In this document: piece by piece, positions 1 through 7,405 of the stretch
How the letters are laid out: each line of letters starts with the position of its first letter
Numbering within the stretch: position 1 is the stretch's first letter
From: Rhodothermales bacterium
Lineage (GTDB): Bacteria; Bacteroidota; Rhodothermia; Rhodothermales; BA12
Length of the DNA stretch: 43,986 nt
Assembly: GCA_014879465.1 (NCBI GenBank)
Contig: JACSSA010000098.1
Coordinates: 1 to 43,986, forward strand
Direction of reading: 5' to 3'
Position numbers and translations under genes: made by a program
The notes under the pieces: model-generated
Seen by the model: the letters and a program-made list of their open reading frames with translations, nothing else
What the model was told of the DNA's origin: nothing
Databases searched by the model: none

Positions 1-16
1 AGTTAATCTCATAATG

Positions 17-44
17 AAAAGGGCGCATCAATTGCGCGCTTTTT
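17..44 (+). terminator. Intrinsic terminator-like hairpin
   Basis: A stem made of GCGCA and TGCGC around a TCAAT loop extends, past one G-G mismatch, into a run of A pairing with the trailing run of T. The T-run right after the stem is typical of a rho-independent terminator. It presumably ends a transcript whose gene lies left of the window. The rest of 45-243 is AT-rich and I see no gene in it. Confidence 0.6.
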
Positions 45-270
45 CACACATAGATTTATTCATATTTGGTCTACCGTCAGGGAAGCGTAGCCTAAAAGCC
101 CGTTTTCGAGTTTGGAAATAGGTGTATGCTGAAAATGTCATCTTTTCTCATTTTGGAACAATTTCGGTTTCTAAAACGTCTCATATTCGTTATAAAATAG
201 AAGGAGTAGCGTGGGTGATGATGAAAACCACCCACCATGATTTATGGTGACATTATCGCAAAGGCTCAAT

Positions 271-738
271 ATGACCGATAAAGGGCAACAAAAGCCCACA
301 ACACGTCAAACGGCACACCGTCCAAAAAGTGCGCCGAGTCGTCGTATTATTCAACGCGGGCTTATCGCACAAATTAGCACGGCGCTCTTTCAACCGATAA
401 CATTTTTCGAGACACTCGCACCGATGCGCCAAACCCGTCAATGGTTATGGATTGGGTTCATCATTTTGGCATTGATTGGTGTGAGTGCCGTTCAACAAGT
501 ATCTTCACAATCAACCCCCACCGCCACCACAGAGACATCCACCAACATCCCTCCTATTGGCGACCCATTTGGCGGAGGTGGTAATTTAGGCGGTGGCATT
601 GATTTTGGCACACCGCCACCGATTGATACGGGCGGTGGTACATCCACAGATTCCACCCAAACGGTGAATAATTGGACGGTGGCGCTCATCGAAGCCGAGA
701 ACCCCGGTTGGGCCGACCTCTTGCCCTGTGCGGCGTGA
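271..738 (+). CDS. Yip1-like membrane protein, N-terminal part, with an odd GC-rich tail
   Basis: I chose ATG 271 over ATG 244 because AAAGG lies 6 bp upstream of 271. The product of about 155 residues has a basic N-terminus, a motif resembling the start of Yip1-domain proteins (FQPITFFETLAPMRQTRQWL), one clear membrane segment (WIGFIILALIGVSAV), and a Thr/Gly/Pro-rich low-complexity stretch. Yip1 proteins normally have about five membrane segments and more than 200 residues, so most of the domain is absent. The last ~15 codons are GC-rich like the DNA to the right, while the rest is AT-richer like the left edge. The frame therefore runs across a composition junction near 690. The tail is probably not native, either from an assembly join or from a recombination edge. 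The Yip1 call is by pattern only. Confidence 0.4.
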   Translation: MTDKGQQKPTTRQTAHRPKSAPSRRIIQRGLIAQISTALFQPITFFETLAPMRQTRQWLWIGFIILALIGVSAVQQVSSQSTPTATTETSTNIPPIGDPFGGGGNLGGGIDFGTPPPIDTGGGTSTDSTQTVNNWTVALIEAENPGWADLLPCAA

Positions 739-747
739 TTCACTCCG

Positions 748-755
748 TACCTTAA
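748..755 (+). promoter_or_regulatory. Candidate -7 element TACCTTAA
   Basis: Partial match to the Bacteroidota -7 consensus TAnnTTTG, 33 bp before the ATG at 789. The same TACCTT core recurs before other genes in the window. No convincing -33 TTTG was seen. Confidence 0.2.
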
Positions 756-788
756 CGCGAGAAGTCCCACGCTTCCTTCTCGCACGCT

Positions 789-1361
789 ATGCCTCGCTAC
801 GAGCCGCTCCCAGCCCCGCGCGCCAAGGTCTCCGATCACGGCTGGACGATAGACGTGGAGATTCCTGCCCGCCGCAGCTGGTTTGCAGTCGCTTTTCTGT
901 CGGTCTGGCTCGTCGGCTGGGCCTTTGGATGGGTTGCGGCGTTTGCCTCGGTGCTGGGCCTCCTCGATACCAAGCCCGGAGATGGGTTTGTGCTCTTCTG
1001 GCTCGTCGGCTGGACGGTGGGGGGCGTCTTTGCCCTTTACTCGTGGCAGTGGCTGGTCTTTGGACGCGAAGTCTTGCACGTCTCCCGCGAGGGCCTCACG
1101 GTGCAGCGCAAGGCGCTCTTTCCGGGACGTACCAAGCGCTACGCCGCCGCGAGCATGCGCAACCTCCGGGTCGTTTCCGCCGACCCGTGGTACGGCCAGA
1201 TGAGCAGCCTGCAGATGCCGTGGCAGAACACCGGCACGCTCGCCTTCGACTACGGCGCGGGCACGGTTCGCTTTGCCACCGGCCTGGACGAGGGCGAAGC
1301 CGACCTGTTGCGCCCCACGCTCGCCGCCAAACTCGGCCTTCCCACCGATTCACTTGCATAA
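789..1361 (+). CDS. Hypothetical two-helix membrane protein
   Basis: 190 residues from ATG 789. Two hydrophobic segments at about residues 32-55 and 65-85 form a hairpin. They are followed by a soluble C-terminal part with a strand-rich pattern (GREVLHVSREGLTVQRKALF) like bacterial PH-like membrane-associated proteins, in which the tail packs against the membrane. The basic RTKRYA stretch after it fits a cytoplasmic face. It is the first gene with the composition of the rest of the window. I do not recognise a named family and assign no function. The first gene to the right on this strand is a small ion-channel protein, with no sign of a shared operon. Confidence 0.6.
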   Translation: MPRYEPLPAPRAKVSDHGWTIDVEIPARRSWFAVAFLSVWLVGWAFGWVAAFASVLGLLDTKPGDGFVLFWLVGWTVGGVFALYSWQWLVFGREVLHVSREGLTVQRKALFPGRTKRYAAASMRNLRVVSADPWYGQMSSLQMPWQNTGTLAFDYGAGTVRFATGLDEGEADLLRPTLAAKLGLPTDSLA

Positions 1362-1476
1362 CACGCCGAGCCATGCGCTCGCCTGGGTCGGTAAGTGCTC
1401 GGCCTCAGAGGAGGGCGCGCAAACGTAGGCGGCAGGGCACGGGCGGTTTACGCACGGCGGGAAGCGTACCTTCTGG

Positions 1477-1484
1477 CCTTCGTG
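1477..1484 (+). promoter_or_regulatory. Candidate -7 element TACCTTCT
   Basis: Partial match to TAnnTTTG, 55 bp before the ATG at 1540. Listed because the core recurs upstream of other genes. Confidence 0.15.
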
Positions 1485-1539
1485 TGGCCTCGCCCGTCGC
1501 CCAGAACGGCTTGGTGAGGTACGCTTGACCCCCACGGGT

Positions 1540-1887
1540 ATGGATTCGCGTACGTTGAGACGAAGCTTCGCGTCCGGGCTGATGGCCGGGCTGCAGATCG
1601 TGTGGCCCGTGCTGTCGGTGCTGCTCGGGCTGATCGTCGTGCTCGGCACGGCCGTGGGCCTGCTCGAAGGCTGGTCGGTCCAAGACGCCGTCTACTTCGC
1701 CTTCGTCACCGCGTTGACCATCGGCTACGGCGACCTCGTGCCCACGCTGCTGGTGACCCGGACGCTGGCCGTGCTCATCGGCGCGTGCGGCGTTCTGTTC
1801 ACGGCGCTGGTGGCCGCCGTGGCCGTCCGGGCGCTCACCCACGCGCACGACCAGCAGACGCGCCAAGACCCCGACGACGCGGCCTAA
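1540..1887 (+). CDS. Two-transmembrane potassium-channel-like protein
   Basis: 115 residues from ATG 1540; a TTG at 1525 would add five residues and has GAGGT just upstream, so it remains possible. The layout is that of the Ion_trans_2 pore module: a first membrane helix (about 20-42), a pore helix (VYFAFVTALT), the potassium selectivity filter TIGYGD at 60-65, and a second helix (about 72-98). A short charged His/Gln/Asp tail follows. There is no RCK, cyclic-nucleotide or ligand domain, so it is a minimal pore of the KcsA type, probably tetrameric in the inner membrane. No partner is adjacent; the next gene is convergent. A second channel-like gene of foreign composition occurs at 22502. Confidence 0.8.
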   Translation: MDSRTLRRSFASGLMAGLQIVWPVLSVLLGLIVVLGTAVGLLEGWSVQDAVYFAFVTALTIGYGDLVPTLLVTRTLAVLIGACGVLFTALVAAVAVRALTHAHDQQTRQDPDDAA

Positions 1888-1891
1888 GCCG

Positions 1892-2947
1892 TCACCCGTC
1901 ACCGCGACGTTCGGCTTCGTCGAGGACGCGGTGGGCGATGCGGCGGGCCAGTTCGGGGGCGTTGCCGTAGGCGCGGTTGTTCACGATCAGGTTGAGCACG
2001 GCCTGCTGCCGCTCGGCCTGAAACGCGAGCGCCACGGCGTCCAAAACCATCCGCTGCGTCTCCTCGCTGTTCACCAGCGCCTCCACTGGGGCCTCGAACG
2101 GAAAGGCCTGCGCGAAGGCGTCTTCAAACGACATCCGCAGCGGCGAGAGCAGCCGCGCCACGGCGGTGCCGTCGGCGGCGGTGAAGCGCTGCCCGGCCTT
2201 TTGCCACTGCTCGCGGATGGGCGGCAGGTACTGCCAGTGCGAGAAGACGTGCCCAAAGCCCGCGTCTTCCAAAAACCCGAAGTACGCGGGCGTGAGCAGG
2301 CTCGGCGTGCGGATTTCGAGGTGCGGCTGCACGTCGGGCGGGACGGCCTCGAAGAACGCGGCCAGTTCGTCAACGAACGCTTCGGGGTCGGGCGCGGACT
2401 CCTTCCGCTGGTATTCCTGCTCGAAAAGGAAGCCGCCGAGCCGGTCGCCCAGCAGTTCGATGGCCGGCTCTTGAAACTGGACGACGAACGCGTCGGCGTC
2501 GAGGTACGACGCGTTGGGCGTGAACCGGACTTCGCCGCCGGACGACGACCGCCGCTGCCGGGCGAAGAACAGGCCGGGGACTTTGAGGAGGAACCGGGCG
2601 TCGGGCGGGCTGTGCTCGACGTACTGTTGAAGGGTGAAGTAGTTGGACTCGGGCTTGCCTTCGGCGCTGAGCAGCGGGCGGTAGTAGGTGAAGTCGATCT
2701 CCAACACGTCGAAGTGCTGGAAGTAGTCGTCGGCGCTCTCGATGGGTAGCATCCGCTCCTCGAACGTTCCCTTGCTCGTCTTCTTCGCCCGCGTCTCCAC
2801 CCGGTCTTGCCAGACGTCGAGCGGGTAGATCTGGCCGAGCCACGCGGCGTAGCGGTCGGAGGCCGTGCCGACCTTCATCGCCGGGTGCGTGTGCCGAAAG
2901 TCGAAGCGGTCGGCAGCGGCGCGGCGGTCGGCAAGCGTACGGGGCAT
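1892..2947 (-). CDS. DUF72 family protein
   Basis: 351 residues from ATG at 2947. The N-terminal MKVGTASDRYAAW matches the start of the DUF72 TIM-barrel family (YecE-like). It is followed by the family's IESADDYFQHFDVLEIDFTY region, the phenylalanine-rich RFLLKVPGLFF strand, and a C-terminal NNRAYGNAPELARRI motif. Length is slightly above the usual 240-300 because of extra loops. The biochemical role of DUF72 is not established. It is last of three genes on this strand, behind purU (163 bp gap) and a GT2 gene. The wide gaps argue against tight coupling. It is convergent with the channel gene, 4 bp apart. Confidence 0.85.
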   Translation of the reverse strand: MPRTLADRRAAADRFDFRHTHPAMKVGTASDRYAAWLGQIYPLDVWQDRVETRAKKTSKGTFEERMLPIESADDYFQHFDVLEIDFTYYRPLLSAEGKPESNYFTLQQYVEHSPPDARFLLKVPGLFFARQRRSSSGGEVRFTPNASYLDADAFVVQFQEPAIELLGDRLGGFLFEQEYQRKESAPDPEAFVDELAAFFEAVPPDVQPHLEIRTPSLLTPAYFGFLEDAGFGHVFSHWQYLPPIREQWQKAGQRFTAADGTAVARLLSPLRMSFEDAFAQAFPFEAPVEALVNSEETQRMVLDAVALAFQAERQQAVLNLIVNNRAYGNAPELARRIAHRVLDEAERRGDG

Positions 2948-3110
2948 GGAGGAAAGCGACGGTTATCGAGCGGCGAGTATCGAACGGAGGATCGTCCGCA
3001 CGTCCAAGGCGGAGACGACCTTGTCCGGGTACTGGGAGAAGATAGGCCAGCGGCAGGAGCAGGCACGGCACGGCACTTCGGGCCGTTCGTCGTTTGCACC
3101 TCGCCGCTCG

Positions 3111-3944
3111 TCATTCCAGCACGACGGTTCGGTTGCCGTGGAGGAAGACGCGCTCGTCGAGCAGCAGCCGGAGGGCGCGGGCAAGGACGATCTTCTCCAC
3201 GTCGCGGCCCGCCTGCGCCATCGCCTCGGCGGTGTAGGTGTGGTCGACGGGGCGGGTGCCTTGCGCGAGAATCGGCCCGGTGTCGAGGTCGTCGGTGACG
3301 ATGTGCGCGGTTGCACCGATGATTTTGACGCCGCGCTCGTGGGCTTGGTGGTAGGGCCTTGCGCCGATGAACGCGGGCAGGAACGAGTGGTGGATGTTGA
3401 GGATGCGATCCTTGTAGCGCGCGACGAACGCGGGCGAGAGGATGCGCATGTACTTGGCGAGCACGAGGTACGCCGGGTCGTACGGCTCGATGGCGGCAAG
3501 GACGGCGCGCTCGTGCTCGGCTCGGCTCAGCCCTTCGTGCGGAACGTAATGGAAGGGCAGCCCGAACGCCTCGACGAGCGGCCGAAGCGTGTCGTGGTTG
3601 GCCACGACGGCGCGGATGTCGGCAGGAAGCCCTTCGTAGGCGTAGCGCAGCAGCAAATCGCCGAGACAGTGCGCCTCCTTCGTGGCGAGCAGCACCACAG
3701 GTCGCGGCGCGTCGGTGGCGAGCGTCACGGTGGCCCGCTCGGGCAACAGGGCACGCACCTCGGCTTCCACCGCCGCCGCGTCGTCTACGCCCGTAAAGGC
3801 CGTACGCATAAAGAAGTGCTCGGCTTCGGTCTCTACGAATTCGTGGTTGGAGACGACGTTGCAGCCGTGGCGGACGAGCACGCCCGTGACGGCGTGGACG
3901 AGGCCGGGCGCGTCGGGGCAGGAGATCCGGAGCAGGTGAGGCAT
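3111..3944 (-). CDS. purU: Formyltetrahydrofolate deformylase
   Basis: 277 residues from ATG at 3944, the usual PurU length. The N-terminal ACT domain (about 4-75: RISCPDAPGLVHAVTGVL) is the glycine/methionine-sensing part in characterised PurU. The C-terminal formyl-transferase fold carries the catalytic triad: N183 and H185 in ILNIHHSFLPAF, and D221 in THE DDLDTGP loop. The enzyme hydrolyses 10-formyl-THF to formate and THF, which balances one-carbon pools and supplies formate for PurT-type purine synthesis. It lies between the GT2 gene upstream (97 bp gap) and DUF72. Nothing is missing or unusual in the protein. Confidence 0.95.
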   Translation of the reverse strand: MPHLLRISCPDAPGLVHAVTGVLVRHGCNVVSNHEFVETEAEHFFMRTAFTGVDDAAAVEAEVRALLPERATVTLATDAPRPVVLLATKEAHCLGDLLLRYAYEGLPADIRAVVANHDTLRPLVEAFGLPFHYVPHEGLSRAEHERAVLAAIEPYDPAYLVLAKYMRILSPAFVARYKDRILNIHHSFLPAFIGARPYHQAHERGVKIIGATAHIVTDDLDTGPILAQGTRPVDHTYTAEAMAQAGRDVEKIVLARALRLLLDERVFLHGNRTVVLE

Positions 3945-4041
3945 AGAGAGGGCTTGTGGTTTCGGGCTACGGGCGGCGGGCTGGGTGCTCGGCCCCCGAT
4001 GGCTTCGGGCGTGGGAGGAGTGACCTTTGGAGAGCGCCGCT

Positions 4042-4806
4042 TTACAGCCGTCCGGTGAGGGCGCGGAAGCGCAGCTCCCACACCTTCCACGCGGCCTCGC
4101 GCATGATCGCCCGCGACATCTTCGATTGCCCTTCGGCGCGTTCGGTGAACACGATCGGCACCTCGGTCAGACGCAGGCCTTTCTTCCACGCCCGGTACTT
4201 CATCTCGACCTGAAACGAATAGCCGTTGGAGCGTATCCGGTCGAGGTTGAGCGTATCGAGCACGCGGCGGTGGTAGCAGACGAATCCCGCCGTCACGTCT
4301 TGCACGGGCATGCGGGTGATGGCGCGGGTGTAGACCCCTGCGCCGTAGGAGAGCACGAGGCGTTCGAGCGGCCAGTTGATCACGCGGACGCCCCCCACAT
4401 ACCGGCTGCCGATGGCGAGGTCGGTGCGCCCTTCGGCCACGGGTGCGATGAGGGCGGGAAGATCGTCCGGGTTGTGCGAAAGGTCGGCGTCCATCTCGCA
4501 GACGTAGGCGTAGTCCGCGTCGAGAGCCCACCGAAAGCCTGCGACGTAGGCCGTGCCGAGGCCCAGTTTCCCCGTGCGCTCGATCAGGTGGATGCGCCCC
4601 GGGTGCGCCGCGATGGCCTCCGTCACCAGCGCCGCCGTGCCGTCGGGCGAGCCGTCGTCCACCACCAGCACGTCCACGCGCACCGGCAGCGCCAGCACGC
4701 GAGCAAGGATGGCGAGGATGCCCTCGGCCTCGTTGTAGGTCGGAATGACCACCACGGCACGGCCACCGGGCGGTTCGGGAGGAACGACAGGGTTCGACGG
4801 GGACAC
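4042..4806 (-). CDS. Polyprenol monophosphomannose synthase-like GT2 glycosyltransferase
   Basis: 254 residues from a GTG at 4806; no earlier in-frame ATG fits. GT-A features: VVIPTYNEAEG (19-29), nucleotide-binding VVDDGS (48-53), the metal-binding DAD at 106-108 followed by LSHNPDDLP, and the IGSRY / GYSFQVEMKYRAWKKG / TERAEGQSKM signatures of dolichol-phosphate mannose synthases. It lacks the C-terminal membrane helices found in some relatives, so it is the soluble single-domain type. The likely reaction is transfer of a sugar from GDP- or UDP-sugar to a polyprenyl phosphate at the inner membrane, for glycan or lipoprotein modification. The donor cannot be read from sequence. It is divergent from pdhA across a 260-bp control region. 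Confidence 0.88.
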   Translation of the reverse strand: MSPSNPVVPPEPPGGRAVVVIPTYNEAEGILAILARVLALPVRVDVLVVDDGSPDGTAALVTEAIAAHPGRIHLIERTGKLGLGTAYVAGFRWALDADYAYVCEMDADLSHNPDDLPALIAPVAEGRTDLAIGSRYVGGVRVINWPLERLVLSYGAGVYTRAITRMPVQDVTAGFVCYHRRVLDTLNLDRIRSNGYSFQVEMKYRAWKKGLRLTEVPIVFTERAEGQSKMSRAIMREAAWKVWELRFRALTGRL

Positions 4807-4908
4807 GGGGGAAGGAGGGAGGCTGAATCCGGAACGTCGGAGCAGAAGGAACGTCGCAGCGGGCCGTCGTCTCCCGATGTTTCTACAAACAGCGAAATCT
4901 TTGACGTC

Positions 4909-4920
4909 GAAAGCGCTTCC
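4909..4920. promoter_or_regulatory. LacI-type operator-like dyad upstream of pdhA
   Basis: GAAAGCGCTTCC contains the palindrome AAGCGCTT with the central CG typical of LacI/GalR operators (AANCGNTT). It lies in the divergent gap between the GT2 gene and pdhA, 147 bp before the pdhA start. The core and right flank (CGCTTC then CGATAC) resemble the middle site of the array at 37649, where the matching stretch is CGGCATAC. No LacI-family regulator gene is in the window. Confidence 0.35.
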
Positions 4921-5066
4921 GATACGCGGCGAGGGGCGCTATGTTGGGACGATTGACCTTAATTTGCGCACCGTCGTTACGCTCTTGGCGAAACCCGACG
5001 ATGCTCAGGGAAACCGCACCGCCCGGTCTCGCGTGTCTTGTTGTTCTTGATCCTATCCCTGCTCCG

Positions 5067-6260
5067 ATGGCCACCACCGCCAAAGCCGCCAAGCCGCGCC
5101 GCGCCGCGGCCTCCGATGTTACGGGAGATGCTTCCGCTTCGCCTGCCGAGGTGGGCGGCGACGGAGCATCCGGCGTAGCTCCCGAAGGCGTTCTCCCCGA
5201 CGCCGTCCGCGAGGAGCAGATCGTCATCACCAAGACCGTCGCCTCGTATCCTGCCGACGTCTACTCGCACACGGAACTGGGCCTGTCCAAGGACGATCTG
5301 CTGGCGATGTACCGCTCGATGCTGCTCCAGCGCCGCTTCGAGGAGCGTGCCGCGCAGGCCTACGGCAAGCAGAAGATCGCGGGCTTCCTCCACCTCTACA
5401 TCGGGCAGGAGGCGGTTTCCACCGGGGCCGTCAACGCGATCCACGTCGGCAAGGACTCGGTCATTACGGCGTACCGCGACCACGGCCTTGGCCTTGCGCT
5501 CGGCATGACGGCCCGCGAGGGCATGGCCGAGATGTTCGGGCGCGCCACCGGCTCGTCGAAGGGCAAGGGCGGCTCGATGCACTTCTTCAAGGAGTCGGTC
5601 GGGATGTACGGCGGCCACGGCATCGTCGGCGGCCACGTTCCCGTAGGCGTGGGCCTCGCGTTCGCGCACAAGTACAAGGGCGACGGCGGCCTGAGCCTCA
5701 CGTTCCTCGGCGACGGCGCGGTGGGGCAGGGCGCGGTCCACGAAGCGCTCAACCTCGCGGGGCTGTGGGACTGCCCGGCCATCGTCATCATCGAAAACAA
5801 CGGCTACGCGATGGGCACCTCCATCCAGCGCGCCTTCTCGGAGCCGGAGTTCGTTCGCCTCGCCGTCGGCTACGGCATCGACGCGATGGTGGTGAACGGC
5901 ATGGACGTGCTCACCGTGACGAAGGCCCTGCGCGACGCCGCCGTGCTTGCCCGCAGCGGTCGCCCGGTGCTCGTCGAGATGCGCACCTACCGCTACCGGG
6001 GCCACTCGATGTCGGACCCGCAGAACTACCGCACCAAAGAGGAGCTCGACGCCAAGAAGGAAGAGGATCCGATCCTCCGCCTCAAGGCCTACCTCTTGGA
6101 GCACCAGCTCTCCACCAACGAGGTGCTCGACGCCATCGACGAGGAGGTGAAGGCCGAGGTGCTCGACGCCGTCGATTTTGCCGACAACAGCCCGCTGCCG
6201 GAGCTGAAAGACGCCTACGACGACGTGTATGTGCAGGAGGACTACCCCTTTCTCAAGTGA
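5067..6260 (+). CDS. pdhA: Pyruvate dehydrogenase E1 component, alpha subunit
   Basis: 397 residues from ATG 5067; the frame is open further upstream, but only this ATG starts a plausible product (MATTAKAAKPRR). The Ala/Lys-rich first ~60 residues are a linker, after which the E1-alpha fold begins at LLAMYRSMLLQRRFEERAAQ. Seen motifs: IGQEAVSTGA, the phosphorylation-loop region TAYRDHGLGLALG, GSSKGKGGSMHFF, the thiamine-diphosphate motif GDGAVGQG...ENNGYAMGT, and RYRGHSMSDPQNYR. With E1 beta it decarboxylates pyruvate and reductively acetylates the E2 lipoyl group. It is first of the cluster, 92 bp before pdhB. A branched-chain 2-oxoacid substrate is less likely but not excluded by sequence alone. 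Confidence 0.93.
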   Translation: MATTAKAAKPRRAAASDVTGDASASPAEVGGDGASGVAPEGVLPDAVREEQIVITKTVASYPADVYSHTELGLSKDDLLAMYRSMLLQRRFEERAAQAYGKQKIAGFLHLYIGQEAVSTGAVNAIHVGKDSVITAYRDHGLGLALGMTAREGMAEMFGRATGSSKGKGGSMHFFKESVGMYGGHGIVGGHVPVGVGLAFAHKYKGDGGLSLTFLGDGAVGQGAVHEALNLAGLWDCPAIVIIENNGYAMGTSIQRAFSEPEFVRLAVGYGIDAMVVNGMDVLTVTKALRDAAVLARSGRPVLVEMRTYRYRGHSMSDPQNYRTKEELDAKKEEDPILRLKAYLLEHQLSTNEVLDAIDEEVKAEVLDAVDFADNSPLPELKDAYDDVYVQEDYPFLK

Positions 6261-6352
6261 GGAATGGCCAAGTGCCAAAGGTCCAATGTCGATTGCAACG
6301 ACAGAAAACCTTTTCCATCTGACTCTTGACCCTTCCCATTCGATCTTTTCCC

Positions 6353-7336
6353 ATGCCTGAACTGCAACTGCGTGAAGCCCTCCGTGCCGCCATGACGGAG
6401 GAGATGGAGCGCGACGAGAACGTCTTCCTCCTCGGCGAAGAAGTGGCCGAGTACAACGGCGCCTACAAGGTTTCGGAAGGCATGCTGGCCCAGTTTGGCC
6501 CCAAGCGCATCATCGACACGCCGATCTCGGAACTGGGCTTCTCGGGCGTGGCCATCGGTGCGGCGCTCAAGGGACTGCGGCCCATCGTCGAGTTCATGAC
6601 GTGGAACTTCGCGTTCGTGGGCATCGACCAGATCATCAGCAACGCCGCCAAGATCCGGTACATGTCGGGCGGGCAGCTCAAAGTGCCGATCGTCTTCCGG
6701 GGGGCCAACGGCTCGGCTGGGCAGCTCGGCGCGACGCACTCGACGTCGGTCGAATCCATCTACTCCGTCTTCCCCGGCCTCAAGGTGATCTCGGTGTCCA
6801 ACCCCGACGATGCCTACGGCCTGCTCAAGTCGTCCATCCGCGACGACGATCCGGTGATCTTCTGCGAGTCGGAGGTGATGTTCGGACTCAAGGGCGAGGT
6901 CGAACTGGGCAAGGATCGCCTCATCCCCATCGGCAAGGCCCGCATCGGGCGCGAAGGCTCGGATGTGACGCTTGTGGCGTGGAACAAGAGCTACTGGACG
7001 GCGATGCGCGCCGCCGAGGAACTGGCCAAAGAGGGCATTTCTGCCGAGGTCATCGACCCGCGCACGATCCGCCCGCTCGACATCGACGCCATCCTCGGCT
7101 CGGTGGCCAAAACCAACCGCCTCGTGATCGTGGACGAGGCCAACCCGTTCGCGTCCGTCGCCTCCGAAATCACCTACCAGGTGCAGGAACGGGCGTTCGA
7201 CCGTCTCGACGCGCCGATCCTGCGGGTGACGAGCCAGGACATTCCTGCGCCCTACGCCAAGAACCTGATCGAAGCCTATGTGCCGCAGGTCCACGAGATC
7301 GTGGAGGCCTGCCGCAGCGTCTCGTACGTCGCCTAA
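6353..7336 (+). CDS. pdhB: Pyruvate dehydrogenase E1 component, beta subunit
   Basis: 327 residues from ATG 6353 (MPELQLREAL), the standard E1-beta start; an upstream TTG at 6326 is rejected. The transketolase pyrimidine-binding domain contains VFLLGEEVAEYNGAYKVSEG, DTPISELGFSGVAIGAA and the GGQLKVPIVFRGANG region. The C-terminal transketolase domain contains VTLVAWNKS, EVIDPRTIRPLD and the final PYAKNLIEAYVP. It forms the heterotetramer with PdhA. The 92-bp spacer before it is less GC-rich than the genes but shows no clear terminator, so one transcript with pdhA is likely. Confidence 0.94.
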   Translation: MPELQLREALRAAMTEEMERDENVFLLGEEVAEYNGAYKVSEGMLAQFGPKRIIDTPISELGFSGVAIGAALKGLRPIVEFMTWNFAFVGIDQIISNAAKIRYMSGGQLKVPIVFRGANGSAGQLGATHSTSVESIYSVFPGLKVISVSNPDDAYGLLKSSIRDDDPVIFCESEVMFGLKGEVELGKDRLIPIGKARIGREGSDVTLVAWNKSYWTAMRAAEELAKEGISAEVIDPRTIRPLDIDAILGSVAKTNRLVIVDEANPFASVASEITYQVQERAFDRLDAPILRVTSQDIPAPYAKNLIEAYVPQVHEIVEACRSVSYVA

Positions 7337-7405
7337 CCGCACCGTTCACCGTAGTAGGGATCCTTCGCGAACGATTCCTACGGTTCATCATCCGACCGCA
7401 TCCCT

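Noticed and set aside
221-250. Possible nine-codon leader peptide MKTTHHDLW ending in Trp
   Set aside because: No attenuator-type hairpins follow and no Trp-related gene is near; one short peptide is not enough evidence.
4977-6278. 433-codon open frame antisense to pdhA
   Set aside because: His/Val/Gly/Asp-rich translation with no domain; typical shadow frame of GC-rich codon use.
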